A stretch of DNA of 34,240 nt from Alphaproteobacteria bacterium (GTDB lineage: Bacteria; Pseudomonadota; Alphaproteobacteria; SMXQ01). A program made the position numbers and the translations under genes. The notes below the pieces were generated by a model. It ran no database searches, was not told where the DNA came from, and saw nothing but the letters and a program-made list of their open reading frames with translations. Below are positions 7,537 to 15,717 of the stretch, piece by piece (positions within the stretch are counted from its first letter, which is position 1; each line of letters starts with the position of its first letter). The stretch lies in contig JAOTVC010000013.1 of the NCBI GenBank assembly GCA_029863585.1, positions 1-34,240 on the forward strand, given 5' to 3'.

Positions 7537-10500
7537 GTGGAGAGCTTCGTCGGCCCCCCCGCCTACCAGCGCATTTCCGCCAAATGGGACGCCGAGCCCC
7601 GGCCGAATTGGACCACAGGAAAGCTCGCCTGGGTCATCTCCTTGATCGCAGCGGCCGTGGTGTTGGCCATCGGATTGTGGCGTTACCGCACGATCGCGCG
7701 GCTCAACCGAATGCTGAGGGAAGAGGCGGAGAAGCGGAGGGCGATGGAACGCTCACTTGCCGAAAGCGAGGTCCGCAACAGCGGGATCACGGATAATGCC
7801 TCGGACGGCATCGTCACCATCGATGAGAGGGGTTTGATCGAATCCTTCAACCCGGCGGCGGAAACGATATTCGGATACAGCGCCCAAGAGGTGACCGGTG
7901 CGAACGTCTCGACTCTCATGCCGGAGCCGGTCGCGCGGCGGCATGACGATTACCTTCGCAGATATGTGGAATCGGGATATGGGACGATCATCGGTGCCGG
8001 GCCCAGGGAACTGACGGGCAAACGCAAGGACGGTTCCAGTTTCCCCCTGGAAATCACCATCGACGAAATGTTCCTGGGCGACCGTCGCCTGTTCATCGGT
8101 GCGGTGCGCGACACCAGCGCCCGCAAGGAGGCGGAACGCGATGCCGCAGAAAAATCGGCTTTGCTCGAAACCACCATCGATACCATCGGCCACGGAGTCA
8201 TAGTTTTTGACAAGAACATGCGGCTCGTGCGCCACAACCACGTAATCGCCGAGCAATTGGAATTACCCGAGGAGATCCTGCGCCCGGGGACAAGCTTGGG
8301 GAAATTTATCCGCTTCCGTGCCGAGCGTGGCGATTACGGCGCGGGGAATGTCGAAGAAATCTTCAAAGACCAGCTTGAGCGGGCGAGGTCTCCGCACGAG
8401 CGGATCGGAGAGCGCGCCCTGCCCAACGGCATGGTTTATAGCTACCACCGCAAGCCCATGCCCGCGGGCGGTTGCGTCATCAGCTACACCGACATCACCG
8501 CCCTTAAGCGAGCGGAGAAAGAAGCAACTGAAAAATCGGCTTTGCTTGAAACCACCATCGATACAATAGGCCACGGGGTCATGGTTTTCGACAAGGACAT
8601 GCGGCTGATCCGCTACAACGATCCTGCTGCCAAACTATTGAGCTTGCCCGCGGAGGTCCTGCGCCCGGGAACGAGCTTTAAGCAAATTGTCCGCTACCGT
8701 GCCGAGCGTGGGGATTACGGCGACGGGGATCTCGAAGAGATCGTCAACGGCCAGTTTGTGCGGGCCAAATCCAACCCAGCGCGGATCAGGGAGCGCACCC
8801 TTCGTGACGGGACGGTTTACATTCACCACCGCAAGCCCATGCCCGGGGGCGGTTGCGTCATCAGCTACACCGACATCACCGCCCGCAAGCAAGCGGAACG
8901 GGAATCCGCGGAAAAAACGGCGCTCCTTGAAACCACCATCGAAACGATGGCGCAGGGTTATGTCGTCTATGACGCCGAGCTTCGGTTGGTCGCGTTCAAC
9001 TCCCAGTATGAGCGGATGTTCGAATTTCCCTCGGGCTTCCTGCGCCCAGGCCTGCCACTGGAGGAGGTCATCCGCAAACGCACCGTCCGCTGGCAAGAAA
9101 GAGCGGTCCGCGGCGACAAGGATCGGATCACAAGGCACATTGAACGGGCCAAAGACCCCGTGGAACGCACGGAAGAGCGCAATCTCACCAACGGCTTGAC
9201 TTATGTCTATCATCGCAAGCCGCTACCTGGGGGTGGCTTCATCACGACCTACACCGACATCACCCAGCGCAAACGGGTAGAGAGCGCGCTCAAGGAAAGC
9301 GAGGAGCGGTTTCGAGGGGCGTTTGAGAATTCGGGGGTCGGCATCATGATCAGGCACCATCCCGACAGATCGGTTACCGCAAACGATGCGTTCGAGAAGA
9401 TGTTGGGCTACACACGGGAGGAAATGCCAACCCTTAGTCTCAACGCCATCACACATCCGGAAGACTTCGCAGAAAATGACCGGCTCCGCCGGAGCATCGT
9501 GGACGGAATCGTCGATAACGTTCAGGCCACCAAACGCCTTATCCGCAAGAACGGTGAAATCGTCTGGGTGATCAACGATGTGTCGGCGGTGAGAGACGCC
9601 GACGGCACGCTGGTTTACACGATAAACCTGTTTCAAGACATCACCGACGGCAAGAAGGCGGAGGAGGACGCAGCGGAAAAATCACGTCTGCTTGAAGCCA
9701 CATTCCAGCACATGGTGCAGGGCGTCGCGGTGTACGATCGCCACCACACGCTGGTCGCATACAATCGCCAATACTCGGAAATATTGGGGTTGCCGCCCGG
9801 GTACCTCCACACGGGAATGAATCGAGCCGACATCATCCGCTATCGGACCGAACAAGGACATTTTGGTGAACATGACTTCGACGGGGAAATCGAAACGAGG
9901 CTCGCCAATGGCCGGTCCTATTCCTATGAAAAGGTTCCGACGCCGGACGGCGGCTACATATCGACCGTGACGGACATCACCGAACGACGTGAGGCGGAAC
10001 AGCAATTGCACCAAGCCCAGAAGATGGAGGCGGTGGGCCAGCTGACGGGCGGCATCGCCCACGATTTCAACAACCTTTTGGCGGTGAGCCTCGGCAACGT
10101 CGAACTAGCCGAGGAAGTGGTCCAGAGTGGCGGCAATGTCCAGCCGTTCCTGGCCACCGTTAAACGTGCCAGCGAACGGGGCGCGTCTCTGACCAGTCAA
10201 CTCCTGGCGTTCTCGCGCAAACAGACGCTGTTCCCGCAGGTGATCGATGCCGGGGAGTTGGTGGGGGACATGACCGAGTTGTTGCGCCGCGCCCTGGGCG
10301 AAACGATCGAGGTCAAGGTCGCGGTCGACGGCGATCTATGGCCCTGTGAAGTGGATTCCAGTCTGTTGGAAAGCGCCATCCTCAACCTTGCCATCAACGC
10401 CCGGGACGCCATGCCAACCGGCGGCGCGCTCGCCATACGAATCACGAACGTCGGCCCGAACCACGACGAAGTGGCGGACCGGACCGGGGTTGAGCCGGGG

Positions 10501-11181
10501 GACTACGTGCTGATCACGGTGACCGATACCGGGACCGGCATGGCCCGGGACGTCATCGACCATGTCTTCGACCCGTTCTTCACGACCAAGGAAGTGGGGC
10601 ACGGCAGCGGTCTCGGCCTTTCCATGGTCTACGGCTTCGTCAAGCAGTCCGGCGGCCACGTGGTGATTGACAGCGAGGTTGGAAAAGGCTCGTCCTTCAA
10701 GCTGTTCCTGCCGCGTTCCCGTAAGACCAAGCGAGACGGCAAGGATGGTGACAATGACAGCGTTCCTCAGGCCCGTTGCGAGACCGTGCTTGTGGTCGAG
10801 GACGACCCCGATGTCCGCACCCTGTCGGTCGCCCTGTTGAGGAGCCTCGGCTATGAGATCCTGGAGGCGTCGGACGGCAAGAGCGCGCTCAAGATTCTGC
10901 GCTCCACGCCTGGGGTCGACCTGTTGTTCACCGATGTCGTCCTGCCCGGCGGCATGAGCGGGCCGGATTTGGCGGCGCAAGCCCTACGCCGCCATCCCGG
11001 CATCGCGGTCCTTTACACATCGGGCTACAGCGACCGCCCGGGCTACGATGGGGGCGGCATCAATTCGAGCGGTGAGCTGCTGCAAAAGCCCTATCGCAAG
11101 GTGGATCTCGCCCGCAAGGTTCGCGCGGTCCTGGAACGCGCCCCGTCCACCGCGCCTACAGCTGACACGGCGACGCGATAG
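7537..11181 (+). CDS. Multi-PAS hybrid sensor histidine kinase with C-terminal receiver
   Basis: The reading frame runs 1214 residues from a GTG at 7537, although the gene probably once began at 7075 in the same frame. There is no convincing ribosome site at 7537. Order: end of a periplasmic sensor lobe (1-27), one membrane helix (about 29-48), a FixL-like PAS (about 80-195), three PAS units repeating every 127 residues ([10 protein letters not shown]-type linkers at 204, 331 and 458), a fourth-type PAS (590-705), another repeat-type PAS (713-815), HisKA with His842 (IAHDFNNLL), HATPase with N-box Asn954 and G-box DTGTGM (997-1002), and a receiver with Asp1089/1090, phosphoacceptor Asp1133 and Lys1184. 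It would autophosphorylate and relay to a partner not found here. Its DNA looks less GC-rich than its neighbours, and it sits between duplicated flanks, suggesting acquisition. Confidence 0.85.
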   Translation: MESFVGPPAYQRISAKWDAEPRPNWTTGKLAWVISLIAAAVVLAIGLWRYRTIARLNRMLREEAEKRRAMERSLAESEVRNSGITDNASDGIVTIDERGLIESFNPAAETIFGYSAQEVTGANVSTLMPEPVARRHDDYLRRYVESGYGTIIGAGPRELTGKRKDGSSFPLEITIDEMFLGDRRLFIGAVRDTSARKEAERDAAEKSALLETTIDTIGHGVIVFDKNMRLVRHNHVIAEQLELPEEILRPGTSLGKFIRFRAERGDYGAGNVEEIFKDQLERARSPHERIGERALPNGMVYSYHRKPMPAGGCVISYTDITALKRAEKEATEKSALLETTIDTIGHGVMVFDKDMRLIRYNDPAAKLLSLPAEVLRPGTSFKQIVRYRAERGDYGDGDLEEIVNGQFVRAKSNPARIRERTLRDGTVYIHHRKPMPGGGCVISYTDITARKQAERESAEKTALLETTIETMAQGYVVYDAELRLVAFNSQYERMFEFPSGFLRPGLPLEEVIRKRTVRWQERAVRGDKDRITRHIERAKDPVERTEERNLTNGLTYVYHRKPLPGGGFITTYTDITQRKRVESALKESEERFRGAFENSGVGIMIRHHPDRSVTANDAFEKMLGYTREEMPTLSLNAITHPEDFAENDRLRRSIVDGIVDNVQATKRLIRKNGEIVWVINDVSAVRDADGTLVYTINLFQDITDGKKAEEDAAEKSRLLEATFQHMVQGVAVYDRHHTLVAYNRQYSEILGLPPGYLHTGMNRADIIRYRTEQGHFGEHDFDGEIETRLANGRSYSYEKVPTPDGGYISTVTDITERREAEQQLHQAQKMEAVGQLTGGIAHDFNNLLAVSLGNVELAEEVVQSGGNVQPFLATVKRASERGASLTSQLLAFSRKQTLFPQVIDAGELVGDMTELLRRALGETIEVKVAVDGDLWPCEVDSSLLESAILNLAINARDAMPTGGALAIRITNVGPNHDEVADRTGVEPGDYVLITVTDTGTGMARDVIDHVFDPFFTTKEVGHGSGLGLSMVYGFVKQSGGHVVIDSEVGKGSSFKLFLPRSRKTKRDGKDGDNDSVPQARCETVLVVEDDPDVRTLSVALLRSLGYEILEASDGKSALKILRSTPGVDLLFTDVVLPGGMSGPDLAAQALRRHPGIAVLYTSGYSDRPGYDGGGINSSGELLQKPYRKVDLARKVRAVLERAPSTAPTADTATR

Positions 11182-11325
11182 GGCGGCGTCGGCGTCAGGG
11201 AAGGGCCGATGCTCGACGCCATCTCCGCCATGGGCGGGCGCTTCATCATGGGCCGGGTCGACGCCGTCTTGCTGTCTCAGCCGGCGGCCAAGGAGGTCGC
11301 GGATTACCGCAGACTTTGCAATTGA
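11182..11325 (+). pseudogene. 3' remnant of an HpcH/HpaI aldolase gene
   Basis: Directly after the kinase stop (TAG 11179-11181), the sequence reads the last 47 codons of an aldolase in an unbroken frame ending at TGA 11323-11325. It matches 6303-6446, the end of the intact aldolase, with about 18 differences in the last 132 aligned bases. About half of the changed codons are synonymous and the others mostly mild. No start or N-terminal part exists, so it cannot make an aldolase. The divergence suggests it came from a related but not identical copy. Confidence 0.8.
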
Positions 11326-11353
11326 CCGGGCGCCATTCTCAAAGAAAAGAAAC

Positions 11354-11445
11354 GTCATACCCCGGGTCGTGCGATGCACGCATTCGCATGACTCCGGGAC
11401 ATCTCTTGGGGGCAACAGATCGCCCGGACGAGCCGGGCGATGACG
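11354..11445. repeat. Dispersed double-palindrome element, copy 5 (degenerate)
   Basis: The element CGTCATACCCCGG...CCGGGACAT is interrupted by a nested stem (GCGATGCACGCATTCGCAT), then has CAGAT and the stem CGCCCGG/CCGGGCG followed by ATGACG. It occupies the same relative place (aldolase end to cupin end) as copies 3 and 4 at 6478-6694, but the spacer is shorter. Confidence 0.55.
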
Positions 11446-11470
11446 TTGTGGGATGCGAGGCCCCCCGCCC

Positions 11471-11938
11471 TCAGTGGTCTTCGTGCAGGTGCTTGGTGGG
11501 CTTTTCGCCGCCGATCAGGACGAAGGCGAGGCGGCAGGGCTCCTCGCCCCGGCCCTCCCAGCCGTGCCAGGTGCCGCGCTGGATCAGGATGTCGCCGGCC
11601 TTCATCTCGACCTCGGCATCGTCGTCGAGCTTCATGGCGCAGCGCCCCTGCAGGCAGATGCAGTAATCCAGGGTGTCGGTGCGGTGCATGAAGGCGGCCT
11701 TGCCCGGCGCCAGCTCCAGGATGCGCAGCACGCTGCCCCGGGCCGGCGGGGCGATGCCCATCTCGCGCAGGGCCGGGTCTTCCGATCCCTCCACCGGTGC
11801 CGGGGTCTCGTCGGTCACCCACATGACGCAGCCCTTATGGCCGGACGGCATGACCTTGACGTTGCCCATGATCTCATCGCGCTCGACGATGGCCTTGCCG
11901 TCGGCGTCGTGGCCGGTGACGATCCTGCGAATTTCCAT
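11471..11938 (-). CDS. Single-domain cupin protein
   Basis: The ATG at 11938 follows AGGGGGAACAGGC and gives 155 aa. The C-terminal half is a cupin barrel: motif 1 is around His85 to Gly98 (MHRTDTLDYCICLQG) and motif 2 is GDILIQRGTWHGWE with His125. Only some of the usual metal ligands (His85, possibly Asp91, His125) are visible, so metal binding is uncertain. It is the last gene of a minus-strand run after the molybdenum hydroxylase and the NMT1-like protein (85-bp gap). Small cupins of this kind often bind or isomerise small acids or act as dioxygenases, but no function is assigned. A truncated duplicate of its 3' end lies at 6731-6798. Confidence 0.8.
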   Translation of the reverse strand: MEIRRIVTGHDADGKAIVERDEIMGNVKVMPSGHKGCVMWVTDETPAPVEGSEDPALREMGIAPPARGSVLRILELAPGKAAFMHRTDTLDYCICLQGRCAMKLDDDAEVEMKAGDILIQRGTWHGWEGRGEEPCRLAFVLIGGEKPTKHLHEDH

Positions 11939-12023
11939 GCCTGTTCCCCCCTGACTCTTCGGGCGCGCTTCGGCGCCGATCACTTGGCCGGGCGCCTCAC
12001 GCACCCGCGACTTGGCCCGGCGC

Positions 12024-12956
12024 CTAGGCGCCGAGAACCTGGTTGTAATAGCTGAGATCGAAATAGCGGTCCGCATCGGTGAGCGGCGCGCCGGCCCCGT
12101 ACTTGGACCGCAGGTCCAGCACCGTCTTGACCCCCTCGCTCAGCACCGCGGCCTTGGGCGTCAGGCCGGACTTCGGATCGAGGAGATTCCCCATCACCTT
12201 GTCCACGACCCCCGGCTTGATCGCCGGCATCTTCTCCAGCAGCCGCGCCGCGGCGGCCTCCCGGTTGGCCGGGTCCATCACCCAGTCGAGCCCGGCGAGG
12301 TAGCCCGCGATGTAGCCCTTCACGGCGTCGGCGTTGGCCGCGGCCCAGGCGCGGGAGGCAGCGAAGATGCCGCCCTGGTATTCGTCGAACAGTTCGGTCG
12401 AGGTGCCGAGCACGTTGAAACCCTGGGACTGGGCGATGGAGGTGAAGGGCTCCAGCACCAGGGTTCCCGAGGTCTCCCCCTCGCGCACCGAATCCCAGCG
12501 CTTGGGCGTCGCGCCCACGGCGACCATCTCGTAATCGTCGGGCGTCAGTCCGGCGCGCTCCAGCATCTCATAGAGGATGAAGGCGAAGCCGGTGGACAGC
12601 GCATCGAGCGCCAGGGTCTTGCCCTTCACATCGGCAAAGCTTTTTACGTCCGGCGCCGTGATCAAGGCGAGCTGCACCTGGGTCGCGCCCATGAAGGCGA
12701 ACAGGTCGGGCGGCGTCTCCGGCGTGAACGCGCCCTGGCCCTCCTGGTAGGCGACGACGTTGTCGAACGCCGTGCCCGCCACCTGGAAGGTGCCGTTGAT
12801 CAGGTTCTCCGCCTGATAGGCCGAGCTCGGCGTGGTCGTCATGTTGATCGCAACGCCGTGGTCGGCGAAGTCGCCGTGTTCGATGGCGGCGAAGATCGGC
12901 AGGTTGGGCGCGCCCGCGAAGCAGATCAGGTCTATCGGCGTCAAGGTATCGGTCAA
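12024..12956 (-). CDS. NMT1/THI5-like (SsuA-type) substrate-binding protein lacking a signal peptide
   Basis: A TTG at 12956 preceded by GAGGAC starts a 310-aa protein, 10 bp after the hydroxylase stop. The sequence opens directly with the mature fold (PIDLICFAGAPNLPIFAAIE), so no Sec, Tat or lipoprotein signal is present; longer in-frame starts only run into the upstream gene. Features of the NMT1/ABC SBP fold include GVAINMTTTPSSAYQ, VKGKTLALDALSTGFAF and a C-terminal SYYNQVLGA. Typical relatives are periplasmic receptors for NitT/TauT transporters, but no matching permease or ATPase is adjacent, and without export it would stay in the cytoplasm. It may be a cytosolic ligand-binding or enzymatic member of the fold. 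A missed upstream start is the main caveat. Confidence 0.75.
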   Translation of the reverse strand: MTDTLTPIDLICFAGAPNLPIFAAIEHGDFADHGVAINMTTTPSSAYQAENLINGTFQVAGTAFDNVVAYQEGQGAFTPETPPDLFAFMGATQVQLALITAPDVKSFADVKGKTLALDALSTGFAFILYEMLERAGLTPDDYEMVAVGATPKRWDSVREGETSGTLVLEPFTSIAQSQGFNVLGTSTELFDEYQGGIFAASRAWAAANADAVKGYIAGYLAGLDWVMDPANREAAAARLLEKMPAIKPGVVDKVMGNLLDPKSGLTPKAAVLSEGVKTVLDLRSKYGAGAPLTDADRYFDLSYYNQVLGA

Positions 12957-12966
12957 TGTATCGTCC

Positions 12967-15381
12967 TCAGCTTGCCCGCTGGCGGGCCTTGGCATCCTGG
13001 ATGACGCGCCAGACGCGCTCGGGGCTCGCCGGCATCTCAAGGTTTTCGATGTCAAAATCCCTCAGCGCGTCGACGATGGCGCTGACCACCACCGACGGCG
13101 CCGGCGTGGTGCCGCCCTCGCCGCCCGCCTTGATGCCGAGCGGATTGGTGGGTGAGAGCACCTCGACGATCTCGGTGGTGAAGTGCGGCAGATTATCGGA
13201 TTTCGGCATGCCGTAATCCATGAACGAGCCGATCACCGGCTGGCCCGATTCGGGATCGATGCGGCATTCCTCCCACATCGCCTGGCCCACCCCCTGGGCG
13301 ATGCCGCCATGGGTCTGGCCGTGGACGATCAGCGGGTTGATGCAGCGCCCGACATCGTCGATGGCGGTGTAGCGCACGATCACGCTCGCACCCGTATCGG
13401 GATCGACCTCGATCTCGCACACCGCGCAGCCGTTAGGGAAGACCTGTTCGTGCATCTCGTTGTCGGTGACCACGGCCAGCCCGTCGGCAAGGTCGTCGGG
13501 CAAGGCGACATCGGCGGCGGCCGCGGCGAGTTCCAGGAAATCGAGGCTGCGGTTGCTGTCGGGCGCGGAAAACCGGCCGTCCGCGAACTGCACGCTATCG
13601 GGCGGGACCTCCAGCACGATGGCGGTGATCTTCTTGCCTTTTTCGATCAGTTCGTCGGACGCCATCTTCATGACCGTGCCGGCATGGCGCATGGAGCGGC
13701 CCGAATGGGAGCCGCCGCCGACGCTGACGATGTCGGTGTCGCCCAGGATGATGCTGACGGTCGAAAGCGGCACGTGCAGCATGTCGGACACCACCTGGGC
13801 GAAGCTGGTCTCATGACCCTGGCCGCTCGGCTGGGTGCCGATGACGACATCGACCGCGCCTTCCGGCTTCACCGTGATCTCGGTGCGTTCGCGCGGCGCG
13901 CCGGTCGAGGATTCGACGTAGTTGGAAATTCCAAGGCCGAGCAGCTTGCCGCGCGCGGCGGCTTCCTTGCGGCGCGCCTCGAACCCGTCCCAATCGGCGA
14001 GCCGCATGGCGAGGTCCATATTGGCCTCGTAGGTGCCGCTGTCGTAGCGGGTGTCCATGGCATTGAGGAACGGGAAATTTTCCGGCGGCAGGAGGTTCTT
14101 GCGGCGCAGCTCGATCCGATCGAAGCCCAATTCCCGGCAGGCGATGTCGATCAGGCGCTCGATCGCGAAATTGACCTCGGGCCGGCCCGACGAGCGGTAG
14201 GCCTGGGTCGGCGCGGTGTTGGTGAAGACCCCGACGGCGCGGAGCGTCGCCGCCGGGATGGCGTAGGAACCGGTAATCAGCGCCGAGCCCTTGGCCAGGG
14301 GCGAGAGCGAGACGCAGCGCGCGCCGAGGTTGGAAATATTGGTCGCGCGCATGGCGAGGAAGGTGCCGTCGGCCTTCATCGCAAGCTCGACATTGGTCAC
14401 CAGATCGCGGCCCTGGTAGTCCGACAGGAACGCTTCCGAGCGGCTGCAGGTGAATTTCACCGGGCGCTTGATCTTGCCGGACGCCCACAGCACCAGGCCG
14501 AACTCCACATAGACCCGGTTGCGGGTGCCGAAATTGCCGCCGACGTCGAAGGACAGGACGCGGATGTTCTCCCGGTCGACGCCCAGGATCGTCGCCATTT
14601 CGCCCTTCTGGCGCACCGCGCCGCCGGACCCGGCATAGAGGGTGTAGCGCCCGGTTGCTTCATCGAAGACGCCGAGCGCCGCGCGCGGCTCCAGCGGCAC
14701 GCCGGTCACCCGGCCGATGTTGAATTTGCGCGCAATGACATGATCGGCCGCCGCGAAGGCCCTGTCGGTCGCCTGCGCGTCGCCGAAACTGGTGTCGACC
14801 AGAATATTGCCCGGCGCCTCGTCCCACACCAGCGGCGCGCCGGGCGCCATGGCGGCCTCGGAATGGGCGACCCAGGGCAGCTCCTCGTAATCGACCTCGA
14901 CCATTTCGGCAGCGTCCATCGCTTGTTCCCGGGTCTCGGCCACCACCACGGCCACCGCCTCGCCGACGTGGCGCGCCTTGTCGGCGGGCAGCAGCATGTG
15001 CGGCCCCTCGAACACCTTTTCGCCGCCGGGGCCGGTCAGCTTCATGTCGAATTTGGTGGAAGGGACCGGCGAATGGGGAATCGGCTTCAGCCCGTCGGCC
15101 AGGCAATCGGCACCGGTCAGCACCAGAAGCACGCCCGGCATGGCGAGCGCGGCGGCCTTGTCGATCCCCTTGATCCGCGCATGGGGATAAGGCGAGCGCA
15201 CCATGGCGGCATAGGTTTCGCCCGCCGCGCGGAAATCGTCGGAGAACCGCCCCTGCCCGGTGAGCATGCGGTGGTCTTCCTTGCGGCGGATCGGCTGGCC
15301 GATGGCCCGGAAACCGGACTCGGTCGGGGCGTCGAGCTCCCGCTCCAGGGTCGGCGCGTATGGATCGGTGGCTTTCACCAT
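12967..15381 (-). CDS. Xanthine dehydrogenase-family molybdopterin-binding (large) subunit
   Basis: The ATG at 15381 after GGGAG gives 804 aa, the usual length of CoxL/XdhB-like large subunits. It has the N-terminal hammerhead domain (about 25-160), cofactor segments GGNFGTRN (281-288), AYRSSGR (394-400), resembling the form II rather than the form I CoxL loop, QPSGQGHET (517-525), and the active-site Glu755 in KAGGEGGTT. Such subunits hydroxylate aromatic heterocycles, aldehydes or purines next to a Mo atom. The usual FAD and 2Fe-2S subunits are not in the window, so they must be elsewhere or be replaced. It is first in a minus-strand operon with the NMT1-like and cupin genes. The substrate is unknown. 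Confidence 0.88.
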   Translation of the reverse strand: MVKATDPYAPTLERELDAPTESGFRAIGQPIRRKEDHRMLTGQGRFSDDFRAAGETYAAMVRSPYPHARIKGIDKAAALAMPGVLLVLTGADCLADGLKPIPHSPVPSTKFDMKLTGPGGEKVFEGPHMLLPADKARHVGEAVAVVVAETREQAMDAAEMVEVDYEELPWVAHSEAAMAPGAPLVWDEAPGNILVDTSFGDAQATDRAFAAADHVIARKFNIGRVTGVPLEPRAALGVFDEATGRYTLYAGSGGAVRQKGEMATILGVDRENIRVLSFDVGGNFGTRNRVYVEFGLVLWASGKIKRPVKFTCSRSEAFLSDYQGRDLVTNVELAMKADGTFLAMRATNISNLGARCVSLSPLAKGSALITGSYAIPAATLRAVGVFTNTAPTQAYRSSGRPEVNFAIERLIDIACRELGFDRIELRRKNLLPPENFPFLNAMDTRYDSGTYEANMDLAMRLADWDGFEARRKEAAARGKLLGLGISNYVESSTGAPRERTEITVKPEGAVDVVIGTQPSGQGHETSFAQVVSDMLHVPLSTVSIILGDTDIVSVGGGSHSGRSMRHAGTVMKMASDELIEKGKKITAIVLEVPPDSVQFADGRFSAPDSNRSLDFLELAAAAADVALPDDLADGLAVVTDNEMHEQVFPNGCAVCEIEVDPDTGASVIVRYTAIDDVGRCINPLIVHGQTHGGIAQGVGQAMWEECRIDPESGQPVIGSFMDYGMPKSDNLPHFTTEIVEVLSPTNPLGIKAGGEGGTTPAPSVVVSAIVDALRDFDIENLEMPASPERVWRVIQDAKARQRAS

Positions 15382-15717
15382 GGCAGCGGTTGTCTCCCGG
15401 CCCTGCGGGCTCTCGTCTCGGGATGCGGGATGTCGGCGCCCGTTTCCCAATTGCATGACTTTCGGGCGCCCTATGTAACGCAATTGCGCCCGACTGGGAA
15501 CAGCGGGTCTGGATTCGGGATGCACCGCCGGCGATCGGTTGGAAAACCGTGGCCCGGAACCGATCTCCCGTTCCGCGGGCGCCGCGCGAACGGTGGAAGG
15601 CGATGTCGAATTGTGACAGAATGACGCCAAGAGAAGAATAACATTTCGCCACCGCCCACTGGTTTCGGCCTCGGGGCAAACCGCCTCAGCGGTCATCTTT
15701 CGAAGGGAGAAAGTTTC
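15382..15717. promoter_or_regulatory. Divergent intergenic region between the Mo hydroxylase and TctC genes
   Basis: This 336-bp spacer should hold promoters for both directions. It contains two CAATTGC sites in a short span (15448-15454 and 15481-15487) with nearby GGGCGCC copies, a possible regulator target. The tctC start is preceded by GAAGGGAGAAAG (15702-15713), a strong ribosome site. No convincing -35/-10 pair was identified. Confidence 0.35.

Noticed and set aside
6799-11181. Insertion sequence or transposon carrying the kinase
   Set aside because: No transposase, integrase or terminal inverted repeats were seen; the flanks are long homologous gene ends rather than short target duplications.
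13183-15624. 813-residue open frame on the plus strand opposite the Mo-hydroxylase gene
   Set aside because: It is the antisense mirror of a clear coding gene in high-GC DNA; the translation is His/Arg/Gly-rich with no known motif.
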